A DNA stretch of 36,712 bases from assembly GCA_903897145.1 (NCBI GenBank), contig CAIUAN010000029.1:1-36712 (forward strand), written 5' to 3'. This DNA comes from an uncultured Bacteroidia bacterium. Its GTDB lineage: Bacteria > Bacteroidota > Bacteroidia > Bacteroidales > Prolixibacteraceae. Below are positions 1-8,138 of the stretch, piece after piece. Below the pieces are notes generated by a model that was given only the letters and a program-made list of their open reading frames with translations, searched no databases and was not told where the DNA came from. How positions within the stretch are numbered: the first letter of the stretch is position 1; every line of letters starts with the position of its first letter. A program made the translations under genes and the position numbers.

Positions 1-199
1 GGTCAGCGTGTGCATGGAGGGAATGATGGCGAATTACTTTCAGTGATCCGGTTTTTGGGGGTCCTATCAACTAATCCCAGCGGTGCTCGCACCCTCATTG
101 AGAAGCGGTCAGCGTGTGCATGGAGGGAATGATGGCGAATTACTTTCAGTGATCCGGTTTTTGGGGGTCCTATCAACTAATCCCAGCGGTGCTCGCACC
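1..199. repeat. Two copies of a 106-bp tandem repeat
   Basis: Bases 1-93 recur without a mismatch at 107-199, a period of 106 bp. The spacer at 94-106 appears only once because the second copy runs into unrelated sequence at 200. The first copy starts at the window edge, so the array probably extends further upstream. Reading frames across it are not protein-like and would overlap the tRNA. The array lies just beyond the 3' end of tRNA-Cys. I do not recognise the family; it could be an intergenic minisatellite or the edge of a larger repeated element. Confidence 0.9.
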
Positions 200-205
200 G
201 CAGTC

Positions 206-264
206 GGATTTTTCGTTTTACCCCTCCGCTCAGCGAGCTGGCGTCGGCTTAAAACGAAAAATCC
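206..264. repeat. 15-bp inverted repeat overlapping the tRNA-Cys terminator
   Basis: The arms at 206-220 and 250-264 are exact reverse complements (ggatttttcgtttta), separated by about 29 bp rich in G and C. The right arm contains the U tract and part of the stem of the tRNA-Cys terminator at 251-288, so in the minus-strand transcript the two hairpins compete for the same bases. It may be a back-up terminator or a relic of the neighbouring repeat. Confidence 0.75.
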
Positions 265-288
265 CAACGAGCAAGCTCGTCGGGATTT
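251..288 (-). terminator. Intrinsic terminator of tRNA-Cys
   Basis: On the minus strand, a stem of about 13 bp (259-271 with 276-288, one G-U pair) closes on a four-base loop and is followed by a T-rich run (tttttcgtttt). It starts a few bases after the tRNA 3' end and is well placed to end that transcript. Confidence 0.8.
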
Positions 289-292
289 GTTG

Positions 293-363
293 AGGTCGAT
301 GGCGGATTCGAACCGCCGTACGCGGTTTTGCAGACCGCTACCTAACCACTCGGCCAATCGACC
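293..363 (-). tRNA. tRNA-Cys (anticodon GCA)
   Basis: The minus strand folds into a full 71-nt cloverleaf. It has a 7-bp acceptor stem (GGTCGAT with ATCGACC), a short D stem, a 5-bp anticodon stem (GCGGT with ACCGC) around loop CTGCAAA, and a 5-bp T stem around TTCGAAT. The anticodon is GCA and the discriminator base is U73, the main identity element of tRNA-Cys. The following two bases are CA. A strong promoter match lies just upstream and an intrinsic terminator just downstream, so it appears to be a single-gene transcript. Confidence 0.96.
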
Positions 364-376
364 CTTTAAGGTGGCG

Positions 377-409
377 CAAAGGTAACGAAAATTCTCCTTT
401 CTGCACAAA
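377..409 (-). promoter_or_regulatory. Bacteroidota-type promoter of tRNA-Cys
   Basis: Read on the minus strand, TTTG (409-406) is followed after 21 bases by TACCTTTG (384-377). This matches the Bacteroidota -33 TTTG and -7 TAnnTTTG consensus. The -7 element lies 13 bp upstream of the tRNA 5' end, so transcription would start just before the mature tRNA. Confidence 0.7.
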
Positions 410-543
410 CAGAGTTGAAATTTGGAATCAGGAAGATTCTACACGATCGCTACTCGTTTGGAATCAGGTAACTTTGGGGTTCACCTGGAAGTTTAAATCC
501 CTAAACTTCAATGCAGTCCATCGGAATTACTTCTCAATTTCTA

Positions 544-894
544 TTAACGCTCCATCGTCACCGCGACCTTCTCAATCTGACCCCCCATAGGCGGATTCAA
601 CTTTGAGATTTTTACCTTAATATGCTCAATATTGGTATACTCGCGATGAAAACGACTTAAAATACGATCTGCCACATGCTCAAGTAGATGGGAGACAATG
701 GCCATCTCCTCTTTGACAATCAAATAGGCCTGCTGATAGTCTAAAGTATCACTCAGATCATCACTCTTTGCCGCCTTATCACAATTGGTTTTCAGCGTTA
801 AATCAACCAAAAATCGATTGCCCACGATCTGCTCAGAAGCAAAATGGCCATGAAACGAGTAAAATTCCATCCCTTCAATTTCTATAATTCCCAT
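544..894 (-). CDS. folB: Dihydroneopterin aldolase FolB
   Basis: FolB cleaves 7,8-dihydroneopterin to 6-hydroxymethyl-7,8-dihydropterin and glycolaldehyde in cytosolic folate synthesis. The 116-residue length is normal for the family. It has the N-terminal FYSFHG segment followed by the conserved Glu21, the DY pair near 52-53, and Lys98 in ISKLNPPM, the expected catalytic lysine. The family forms octamers, which is not visible here. It is transcribed divergently from glnS and has no folate gene beside it. The ATG at 894 is the natural start. Confidence 0.92.
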   Translation of the reverse strand: MGIIEIEGMEFYSFHGHFASEQIVGNRFLVDLTLKTNCDKAAKSDDLSDTLDYQQAYLIVKEEMAIVSHLLEHVADRILSRFHREYTNIEHIKVKISKLNPPMGGQIEKVAVTMER

Positions 895-957
895 GCTTAA
901 CGCTTTAATTGTTGCGTGATAAAATTAATCTAAATATAAATCTACATTTAATCTTCC

Positions 958-965
958 CAAATCTA
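958..965 (-). promoter_or_regulatory. Possible folB promoter -7 element
   Basis: The minus strand reads TAGATTTG, a full match to the TAnnTTTG consensus, about 63 bp upstream of the folB ATG. No convincing TTTG lies at the expected -33 distance, so this is only a candidate. Confidence 0.3.
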
Positions 966-1031
966 TCTCATTTACTACAACTCTTATTACTTTTACAGAA
1001 ATATTATTGCAAATAAGAAAATAGGTGCATT

Positions 1032-2726
1032 ATGGCAGAAATAGATAATCAGGTAACCGAGCAGGATCAGAAACTTCCAAAAAATTTTATTCAACAACAG
1101 ATCGTTGAGGATCTAGCTGAAGGAAAAAATGGGGGTCGAGTTCATACCCGATTCCCTCCTGAACCCAATGGTTATCTCCATATTGGTCACGCGAAATCGA
1201 TCTGTCTGAATTTTGGCACCGCCGCTAAATTTGGTGGATTGACAAACCTTCGCTTCGACGATACGAACCCAGCTAAAGAAGATACTGAATATGTTGATTC
1301 TATTATGGAAGATGTCCGATGGCTTGGTTTCGACTGGGGTGAGCGCCTCCATTATGCATCCGATTACTTCGATAAACTATACGATTTTGCTGCTTGCCTA
1401 ATTAAAGAGGGCAAAGCATACGTTGATTTTCAGTCGCAAGACCTGATCAGCGAACAAAAAGGGGTGCCTACTCGCCCTGGAGTTGACAGTCCATATCGCA
1501 ATACTTCACCCGAGGAGAATCTTGAACTTTTCGCAAAAATGAAAAGCGGATTTTACAATGAGGGTGACTGTGTCTTGCGTGCCAAGGTCGATATGGCCTC
1601 TCCGAATATGCATATGCGTGATCCGCTGATGTATCGGATATTAAAACAGCCTCACCATCGTACCGGCGATACCTGGTGTATGTACCCGATGTATGACTAT
1701 GCCCACGGTCAATGTGACTATTGGGAAGGGATTACACATTCGATCTGTACCCTTGAATTTGAAGTTCACAGACCCTTATATGATTGGTTTATTGATCAGC
1801 TAAAGGATAGCGATTATCGTCCGCGACAAATTGAATTCTCACGACTTAACATTACCTATACGGTGATGTCAAAACGAATTTTGCTTCAGTTGGTAAAAGA
1901 AGGTTATGTCAATGGCTGGGACGATCCACGTATGCCAACTATTTGTGGGTTGCGTCGTCGTGGTTATACACCCGAATCGATGCGTGCTTTTTCCGATATG
2001 GTTGGAATTACTAAAGTTGATGGGGTTACCGACGTGGCCGTGCTCGAATATTGTATCCGCGAAGATTTGAATAAAAGAGCGCAACGAGTGATGGGCGTTA
2101 TCGATCCGTTGAAAATCGTGATCACCAATTATCCAGAAGGTGTTGTTGAGGAGCTCGATGCGGTCAATAATCCAGAGGACGAGTCGATGGGTAAACGCAA
2201 GGTGCCATTCTCTCGCGAGCTATATATTGAGAAGGAAGATTTTATGGAAGAGCCTTCAAATAAGTTCTACCGGCTATCGGTCGGTCGTGAAGTGCGACTT
2301 CGTTATTCCTATTTCATTACCTGTACCGGTTTTGTGAAGGATGACAAGGGTGAGATCATCGAAGTGCATTGCACCTATGATCCTGATACTAAGGGTGGAA
2401 ATGCACCAGATGGTCGCAAGGTAAAGGCGACTTTGCATTGGGTAGCTGTTGCACAAGCGGCAAAAGTGGAGGTGCGTATTTACGATCGATTATTTACTGA
2501 TCCGGATCCAACGGGTCACAAGGACAAGGATTTATTCGAATTTTTAAATCCAGATTCCTTAAAAATTCTTTCAGAATGCTATGTTGAGCCGTTTGTCAAG
2601 CATGCGAAGCCTTTAGATAGCTTTCAATTTGAACGATTAGGCTATTTCAATGTCGATTTAGATTCGACAGCTGATCAGCTTGTCTTTAATCGGATTGTCT
2701 CTTTAAAAGACGGGTTTAAGAAGTAA
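1032..2726 (+). CDS. glnS: Glutaminyl-tRNA synthetase
   Basis: GlnRS charges tRNA-Gln with glutamine using ATP in the cytosol. The protein has the class I signature [12 protein letters not shown] at residues 42-53 and the KMSKS-loop variant VMSKR at about 280. The catalytic core is followed by the usual C-terminal anticodon-binding beta-barrels, giving 564 residues against about 554 in E. coli. The PPEPNG form and the VMSKR loop separate it from glutamyl-tRNA synthetases such as the one encoded at 11316. It diverges from folB and converges on the MATE gene with only 9 bp between stop codons and no obvious terminator. Confidence 0.97.
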   Translation: MAEIDNQVTEQDQKLPKNFIQQQIVEDLAEGKNGGRVHTRFPPEPNGYLHIGHAKSICLNFGTAAKFGGLTNLRFDDTNPAKEDTEYVDSIMEDVRWLGFDWGERLHYASDYFDKLYDFAACLIKEGKAYVDFQSQDLISEQKGVPTRPGVDSPYRNTSPEENLELFAKMKSGFYNEGDCVLRAKVDMASPNMHMRDPLMYRILKQPHHRTGDTWCMYPMYDYAHGQCDYWEGITHSICTLEFEVHRPLYDWFIDQLKDSDYRPRQIEFSRLNITYTVMSKRILLQLVKEGYVNGWDDPRMPTICGLRRRGYTPESMRAFSDMVGITKVDGVTDVAVLEYCIREDLNKRAQRVMGVIDPLKIVITNYPEGVVEELDAVNNPEDESMGKRKVPFSRELYIEKEDFMEEPSNKFYRLSVGREVRLRYSYFITCTGFVKDDKGEIIEVHCTYDPDTKGGNAPDGRKVKATLHWVAVAQAAKVEVRIYDRLFTDPDPTGHKDKDLFEFLNPDSLKILSECYVEPFVKHAKPLDSFQFERLGYFNVDLDSTADQLVFNRIVSLKDGFKK

Positions 2727-2735
2727 TCGGATTGC

Positions 2736-4094
2736 CTATTCGGCTTTTACCGGTAATATCTTCCGAATTTGTCTTCGGGTATAGAAGAAGGTAAAGATTG
2801 CAGCGCTCCAGTTGACCAGGAAAATGCCCCACCAAATCCCCTTGGTGCCCCAATTGAGATATATCGCGAGGAATAAAAACAAGGGAAGGGGCATAATAAA
2901 TTGACGATATGCTCCCACAAATATAGCATAGATTGGTTTTTTCATCCCTTGTAAAGTTGATATCGAGATGTTTAACAGGATATATGCGCTAAAAAATAAC
3001 ACAGCCACATGCAGATACTCAATCCCGATTTCAATTACTTTTTGATCGGCCGTAAAAGCTCCCATTAAAGGGCGAGCGAAAAGGGCGACGGACAAAATAC
3101 CGACTGAGATAATCCATAAGCCATATTGTATATTTAGTTTCCACGAGACATAGACGCGTTCTGGTTTATTCGCCCCTATGTTTTGTCCGGCGAGCGTTAG
3201 AGCTGCAATATTTAATCCGATTGTTGGAAGGAGTGCGATCTGCTCAATTCGGGTTGCAATACCATAGGCGGCCACTGCTTCCTTTCCAAAATAACTGGCA
3301 AAATAGGTTATTACGAATATGCCAATGGCAATGGTTAGCATATTTAAACTAGCAGGAAAACCTTGGGCAAACAGAGCCGAGAAATATCTTTTCTGCGGAA
3401 TAAAACTCCCTAGGTGGGCATTTTTAAAGATGTGGTACTTACGGGTGACCACGATCATATATATCGTGCCAAAAGCTTGAATCAGCACAGTTGAATATCC
3501 AATGCCTCGAATGCCTAAGGCTGGAAAACCTAATCCTCCATAAATAAACCATGGATCGAGCAATAGATTCAGAAAAAAACCAGCGATTAAATAGTTTCGG
3601 TAGGTGCGGGTGTCGCCTCTAGCAGTTAGCAGAGAGTTGAGGATACTATTAATCAGAAAAAATACCGTCGCATAGAGGATCGTATTCATATATTGGACTG
3701 AAATGGTCAGGTATTCGTTGGTAGCTCCTAAGATTTCAAATAATTTAGGGGCGATGGATAGTCCAACGATCGTTAAGATGATTGAGTTAATGAAGGAGAA
3801 TGTTACGGCCTGAAAACCAATTTTCTCTGCTTCATCTGATTTCCCAGCACCAAGGGATTGCGAAATTAAAGCATTTGTTCCTGTCCCCATGCCCATTCCT
3901 AGGGCGAGGATAATAAAGAATACTGGGAATGTCAGCCCCATGGCAGCTAAGGCTGCGGTTGAGATTCTACCTCCATAGTAGGTATCTACGACGTTGAAAA
4001 ATGTATTAAAGATAAATCCAATGCTAGCTGGTAGAGCGAGTCTGCGAATTAGGTTAGGGATATGAGCGGAGGCAAAATCTGGTGATTTAAGCAT
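2736..4094 (-). CDS. MATE family multidrug efflux transporter
   Basis: This is a 452-residue polytopic membrane protein of the MATE family, which exports drugs or cationic compounds in exchange for Na+ or H+. It has about twelve hydrophobic segments arranged as two similar halves. Family-like features include the N-terminal GGRISTAALAAMGLTFP segment and TNALISQSLGAGKSDEAEKIG, and the second half carries the matching TLAGQNIGANKPERV motif. It is transcribed alone, convergent with glnS. The substrate cannot be told from sequence. The start at 4094 fits the typical short cytoplasmic N-terminus before the first helix. Confidence 0.93.
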   Translation of the reverse strand: MLKSPDFASAHIPNLIRRLALPASIGFIFNTFFNVVDTYYGGRISTAALAAMGLTFPVFFIILALGMGMGTGTNALISQSLGAGKSDEAEKIGFQAVTFSFINSIILTIVGLSIAPKLFEILGATNEYLTISVQYMNTILYATVFFLINSILNSLLTARGDTRTYRNYLIAGFFLNLLLDPWFIYGGLGFPALGIRGIGYSTVLIQAFGTIYMIVVTRKYHIFKNAHLGSFIPQKRYFSALFAQGFPASLNMLTIAIGIFVITYFASYFGKEAVAAYGIATRIEQIALLPTIGLNIAALTLAGQNIGANKPERVYVSWKLNIQYGLWIISVGILSVALFARPLMGAFTADQKVIEIGIEYLHVAVLFFSAYILLNISISTLQGMKKPIYAIFVGAYRQFIMPLPLFLFLAIYLNWGTKGIWWGIFLVNWSAAIFTFFYTRRQIRKILPVKAE

Positions 4095-4387
4095 TTTAAA
4101 AAGATAAATGTCGCTGCAAAAGTAATCTTTTAATTCGGCAGATAGGGGTCTAATATTTTCATGTTAGACGACTTTTGTGATTAGATATTTGCATGTTATA
4201 GGGTAATTCTCATAAGTTGTATCTTAACAGAAAGTTAAGCATTTTATTTTTTTTCTTAAAAGATGCTTATTCATTATAAATAAAGTTATTTTTAACAAAT
4301 TAATTTCCAGTTAAAATTTAAAGTTTTTCTAATATTTCTTTTAATTTTATTCGCTAAATTGCACTTTTAATCATCAAATTTAAAGCG

Positions 4388-5599
4388 ATGAGAATTGCGT
4401 ATATTTTTAACTTCCTCTTTTTGGTCCTAGCAATAGAGTCTAATGCTCAGTCACTAACGACTGGACAAGAAGTTCAGTATAATCCTATTTCAACTGCTGT
4501 TCCGTTTTTAACAATAACTCCAGATTCAAGATCTGGCGCAATGGGAGATGCTGGTGCTGCGACTTCAGTAGATGTGAATGCTCAGCATTCGAATCCATCT
4601 AAATATGCCTTTGCAACGGATCAATGGGGCCTTGGAGTCTCTTATACTCCTTGGTTAAGACAATTAACTGGCGATGTCAACCTTGCCTATCTTTCAGGTT
4701 TTTATCGTTTAGATTCAAAACAATCTATTGGAGCTTCCCTTCGATATTTCAATATGGGCAGAATTGAGATGACTGATCAGGCTGGCGTAAGCACAGGAGC
4801 AGCTTATCCTAGCGAATTTGCACTTGATGGTAGTTACTCTCTAAAATTATCAGATAATTTTTCTGGAGGTGTTGCTTTGCGTTATATCCGCTCTGATCTA
4901 TCAGGAGGTTTTGGAGGTTCGTTGATCGGACAAGAAAACCGAAGCGCCGGGAATGCTGTGGCTACCGACGTTTCATTTTATTACCACAATCGTTTAGGTG
5001 CTGAAGGCTCACCAAACAGTATTGCTGCTGGTGTTAACCTATCAAATATTGGCTCTAAAATCTCGTACAATCAAGGTTCTACAAAAGAGTTCTTGCCTGC
5101 GAATATGCGCATTGGAACTACTTTTACAACTCAATTGAATGACTCTAATTCGTTGGCTTTATCCTTAGACTTAAACAAGCTTCTTGTTCCAACACCTGCT
5201 AATATTATTATGACTGCAGCTGATGGTTCTAAGATTATCATGCCAAATAATAACTCAAGCAAATCTGTTATTAGTTCCATATTCAGTTCGTTTGGCGATG
5301 CTCCTGGCGGACTTAGTGAAGAGCTTAAAGAGTTTACCTTATCACTCGGCGCAGAATACTTGTATCAAAAACAGTTTGCCTTAAGAACTGGATATTTCAA
5401 TGAATCAAAGATGAAAGGTAATCGCAAATATTTTACGTTTGGAGTAGGTTTAAAATTACAGTTGGCTTCTATCGATGTTTCATACGTGGTTCCTGTTGAT
5501 CATAACAACCCTTTGGCCAACACTGTTCGATTCTCGCTACTGTTTAACACCGATTCCTTTGCACGAAAGAAGAAGGACGATGACGCAAGCAAGCTCTAA
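4388..5599 (+). CDS. porV: Type IX secretion outer membrane protein PorV (LptO)
   Basis: PorV is an outer membrane beta-barrel shuttle protein of the type IX secretion system. It takes cargo from the SprA (Sov) translocon to the attachment complex containing the PorU sortase. The 403-residue protein starts with a signal peptide (residues 1-20, cleavage after SNA). It then carries the PorV-type opening with FLTITPDSRSGAMGDAGAA, SNPSKYAF and GVSYTPWLRQL, followed by alternating barrel strands ending in RFSLLFNT and a charged tail. PorQ is the nearest alternative, but the length and the TPDSR opening favour PorV. No porU gene is adjacent, although the two are often neighbours. A perfect terminator follows. 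Confidence 0.9.
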   Translation: MRIAYIFNFLFLVLAIESNAQSLTTGQEVQYNPISTAVPFLTITPDSRSGAMGDAGAATSVDVNAQHSNPSKYAFATDQWGLGVSYTPWLRQLTGDVNLAYLSGFYRLDSKQSIGASLRYFNMGRIEMTDQAGVSTGAAYPSEFALDGSYSLKLSDNFSGGVALRYIRSDLSGGFGGSLIGQENRSAGNAVATDVSFYYHNRLGAEGSPNSIAAGVNLSNIGSKISYNQGSTKEFLPANMRIGTTFTTQLNDSNSLALSLDLNKLLVPTPANIIMTAADGSKIIMPNNNSSKSVISSIFSSFGDAPGGLSEELKEFTLSLGAEYLYQKQFALRTGYFNESKMKGNRKYFTFGVGLKLQLASIDVSYVVPVDHNNPLANTVRFSLLFNTDSFARKKKDDDASKL

Positions 5600-5620
5600 C
5601 ACCTATAAATAATCTATTTT

Positions 5621-5660
5621 TTAACCTCGTACGATCTGATTTGTACGAGGTTAATTTTTT
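5621..5660 (+). terminator. Intrinsic terminator after porV
   Basis: A perfect 12-bp stem (5621-5632 with 5643-5654, ttaacctcgtac) with a 10-base loop is followed by six T residues. It separates porV from the TetR gene. Confidence 0.88.
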
Positions 5661-5722
5661 AGGTTAACTTCTATGGCTTTAATTTCAATTTCTTGATCCA
5701 TTCAAGTAAGCATAAAGGAAGG

Positions 5723-5751
5723 TTGACGTCCGCTTAAATTGCGTATATTTG
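5723..5751 (+). promoter_or_regulatory. Bacteroidota-type promoter of the TetR gene
   Basis: TATATTTG at 5744-5751 matches the -7 consensus TAnnTTTG exactly. A partial -33 element (gTTG, ending at 5725) lies 18 bases upstream. The ATG is 24 bp downstream, giving a short 5' untranslated region. Confidence 0.6.
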
Positions 5752-5775
5752 ACCCACTAGTTTTAACATTGTGAT

Positions 5776-6378
5776 ATGAGCATTGATAATAGTAGCCCTA
5801 AAAGAGACGCGGTCAGAGAGCATATTTTAAATGTCGCGCAAGAGATTTTTAGCAAATACGGATATAAGAAAACCACCCTTGACGATATTGCAAATGCGGT
5901 GAGAAAGGGCAAAAGTTCACTTTACTATTATTTTAGTAGCAAGGAGGATCTATTTCAAGAGGTGATACAAAAAGAGGCCGATATTCTCCGGGAGGAGTTG
6001 TCCAAAGTGCTTCAGAAAGATATTGATCCAGCTGAAAAACTTCGTGATTATGTGATGACCAAAATCACAACGTATCGTCAGTTAGCGAATTTCTACAATG
6101 CCATCGAGAATGACACTGCTGCTGTTGAATTTATCGATAAGATAAAATCACAATACTACCAAGAGGAGATCCGGATGATGAAACGTATCCTGCTTGATGG
6201 GGCTCGTCAACGTAAGTTTATCGTCAAAGATTTTGCCTTAGTGGCCATTGGAATTACGACAGCTATTCGTGGATTAGAGATGCCATTGTCGGCAGGACCT
6301 TATCGTTCGACAGATCTCGAGAAGAGCGTCGATTCAATCGTTAAGATCATCTGCTATGGCATAATGAAACGCGATTAG
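5776..6378 (+). CDS. TetR/AcrR family transcriptional regulator
   Basis: This is a 200-residue one-domain repressor of the TetR type. Residues 12-58 form the N-terminal helix-turn-helix, with the typical ILNVAQEIFSKYGYKKTTLDDIA and the recognition helix region KSSLYYYFSSKEDLF. The remainder is the all-helical ligand-binding and dimerisation domain, which is too variable to name a ligand. It has its own promoter match and sits between porV and the tatA terminator with no efflux gene next to it, so its targets are unknown. Confidence 0.9.
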   Translation: MSIDNSSPKRDAVREHILNVAQEIFSKYGYKKTTLDDIANAVRKGKSSLYYYFSSKEDLFQEVIQKEADILREELSKVLQKDIDPAEKLRDYVMTKITTYRQLANFYNAIENDTAAVEFIDKIKSQYYQEEIRMMKRILLDGARQRKFIVKDFALVAIGITTAIRGLEMPLSAGPYRSTDLEKSVDSIVKIICYGIMKRD

Positions 6379-6413
6379 GTTCTCCCGCTTTCTAATCTAA
6401 ACCTTCCTAAAAC

Positions 6414-6446
6414 AAAAAAGCCCCAGATATTAAAATACCAGGGGCT
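6414..6446 (-). terminator. Intrinsic terminator of the M23-dxr-rseP-tatA operon
   Basis: The minus strand forms a stem of about 12 bp with one mismatch (6435-6446 with 6419-6430, core AGCCCC/GGGGCT) followed by a run of six T. It lies 23 bp after the tatA stop codon and could also limit read-through from the convergent TetR gene. Confidence 0.8.
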
Positions 6447-6468
6447 ACTTGAAAGTTATATCCTTGAA

Positions 6469-6696
6469 CTACTCTTTTAGAGGCTCTTTTTTGCTCGTTG
6501 CTTTTGGCTCCTCTTTCGGTGACTCCTTTGGAGGATCAACATGAGGCTCATCATCATCTTTAATGGCTTTTTTGAAGTCTTTCATCCCTTTCCCAATCCC
6601 ACTCATTAATTCTGGAATTTTTTTACCCCCAAAAAGAAGTAAAAGGGCTACGACGACTATGATCACGTGTGCTGCTGAAAGTGCGAGTACTACCAT
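6469..6696 (-). CDS. tatA: Twin-arginine translocase subunit TatA/E
   Basis: TatA forms the protein-conducting part of the Tat pathway, which exports folded proteins across the inner membrane. The 75-residue protein has one N-terminal transmembrane helix (about residues 5-22) and the FGGKKIPEL hinge. An amphipathic helix follows (about 32-46, with [14 protein letters not shown]), and the tail is acidic, rich in Pro and Lys, and not conserved. It is the last gene of the operon starting at the M23 peptidase, 95 bp after rseP. tatC is not in the window. A probable Tat substrate, the superoxide dismutase, is encoded about 6 kb away. Confidence 0.93.
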   Translation of the reverse strand: MVVLALSAAHVIIVVVALLLLFGGKKIPELMSGIGKGMKDFKKAIKDDDEPHVDPPKESPKEEPKATSKKEPLKE

Positions 6697-6791
6697 TGTA
6701 TTAAGTTTTTTATATTCAATTACAAAAATAACATTTCAATTGATAAATTATTCAGCGAGGGTTTAAATTATTTAATCCCTTGACTTTCTAA

Positions 6792-8126
6792 TTAAAACTT
6801 TCCTTGATACCATTTCCAGAAATCATTCCCGTTGGCATAAAGAAGCAAGGAGAACAAGATGACCATTCCAACAATCTGGGCATATTCTAAAAATTTATCA
6901 CTCGGTTTTCTTCCAGTAATCATCTCAAAAAGAAGGAATAATACATGCCCTCCATCTAAAGCTGGAATTGGCAACATATTCATTACCGCCAATATAATTG
7001 ACAAGAAAGCGGTTAGGTTCCAGAATGACTCCCAATCCCAGATGCTCGGAAAAATATTTCCAATCGCAATAAATCCGCCAAGCGATTCATAGGCCTTTGT
7101 CTCGGGAGCAAAGAGCAATTTAAATTGTTTTAAGTAATTGCCTACCGCATGATAGCCTTTCGCAACTCCTGCTGGAATAGCTTCTGCGAAGTTGTAGTTA
7201 ATGGTTTTAAACTCGAAATTGACACTCGCGTTATTCTCTCTTTGAATTCCTAGAACACCTAATTTATTTAGTTTCACAGTAGTCGTCTGAGAAACCCCTT
7301 TTCGAAGCAGTGTAATTTGAACGGTTTGGTTTTTTAATTGAGCTAACGAATCTGAAAATTGATCAAAGTAGGCAAATTTTGCTCCGTTCATCGACTGTAT
7401 CTCGTCCCCAATTTGTAGCCCTGCATCACGAGCCGGTGAGTCTTTTGCAAACCCAACAACCTTACAATCATAAGGGATACGCAATCCAATAAGATATTTG
7501 TCTTTTAAAATTTTTGGAATCATCGATTCATTAAGAGCAATCGTTGTCATTTGCTCATTACGAAGTACCTCAATGGTCTTTGCTCCATTCAAGACGATTG
7601 TCCCAATGATTTTATTGAAGTCTTCAACTTCCTTGCCGTCAATAGTGATGATTTTATCGCCGTTGTGAAGACCCATTTCTTTTCCTGTTTCACTAACTGC
7701 AATACCGAATTTTGCGTTTTTAGTTGGCAAATATTCTTCGCCCCAGGTATATAAAACAGCAGAATAGATGATTACAGCAAGGATGAGGTTAAAAAGTACC
7801 CCGCCAATCATAATCAATAGACGTTGCCACGATGGCTTAGCCCGAAATTCATGAGGCTCAGCAGGTAGTTTCATTTGCTCCTTGTCCATCGATTCGTCGA
7901 TCATTCCGGAGATTTTTACATAACCACCTAGCGGAAGCCATCCAACGCCATACTCTGTTTCTCCTTTTTGAATCTTAAAAAGGGAGAACCATGGATCAAA
8001 GAAGAGGTAAAATTTCTCTACGCGACATTTAAATAATTTAGCAAAAAGGAAATGTCCAAATTCGTGGACAATAACTAATATTGAGAGGCTTAGGATTAAT
8101 TGAGCAGCCTTAATAAGAATAACCAT
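6792..8126 (-). CDS. rseP: RIP metalloprotease RseP (site-2 protease)
   Basis: RseP cuts transmembrane anti-sigma factors or leftover signal peptides inside the inner membrane. The zinc site HEFGH is at residues 21-25 in the first transmembrane helix. The third ligand motif, NMLPIPALDGGH, has Asp at about 391 near the C-terminus. Between them is a PDZ-like region (for example GFAKDSPARDAGLQIGDEI) and probably a second PDZ. The length of 444 is normal for Bacteroidota. It begins 12 bp after dxr, so the two are almost certainly cotranscribed, a common arrangement in this phylum. Confidence 0.95.
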   Translation of the reverse strand: MVILIKAAQLILSLSILVIVHEFGHFLFAKLFKCRVEKFYLFFDPWFSLFKIQKGETEYGVGWLPLGGYVKISGMIDESMDKEQMKLPAEPHEFRAKPSWQRLLIMIGGVLFNLILAVIIYSAVLYTWGEEYLPTKNAKFGIAVSETGKEMGLHNGDKIITIDGKEVEDFNKIIGTIVLNGAKTIEVLRNEQMTTIALNESMIPKILKDKYLIGLRIPYDCKVVGFAKDSPARDAGLQIGDEIQSMNGAKFAYFDQFSDSLAQLKNQTVQITLLRKGVSQTTTVKLNKLGVLGIQRENNASVNFEFKTINYNFAEAIPAGVAKGYHAVGNYLKQFKLLFAPETKAYESLGGFIAIGNIFPSIWDWESFWNLTAFLSIILAVMNMLPIPALDGGHVLFLLFEMITGRKPSDKFLEYAQIVGMVILFSLLLYANGNDFWKWYQGKF

Positions 8127-8138
8127 AAATAAAATCTA

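Noticed and set aside
1-199. CRISPR array
   Set aside because: The repeated unit is 106 bp with a single 13-bp spacer and no cas genes, so it does not fit CRISPR architecture.
83-408. Overlapping frames of about 100 codons on both strands at the left edge
   Set aside because: They run through the tandem repeat, the tRNA-Cys terminator and the tRNA itself, and do not resemble a protein family.
421-468. 12-bp direct repeat (tttggaatcagg) at 421-432 and 457-468
   Set aside because: It is short, in an AT-rich spacer after folB, with no element between the copies. Probably chance or a small local duplication.
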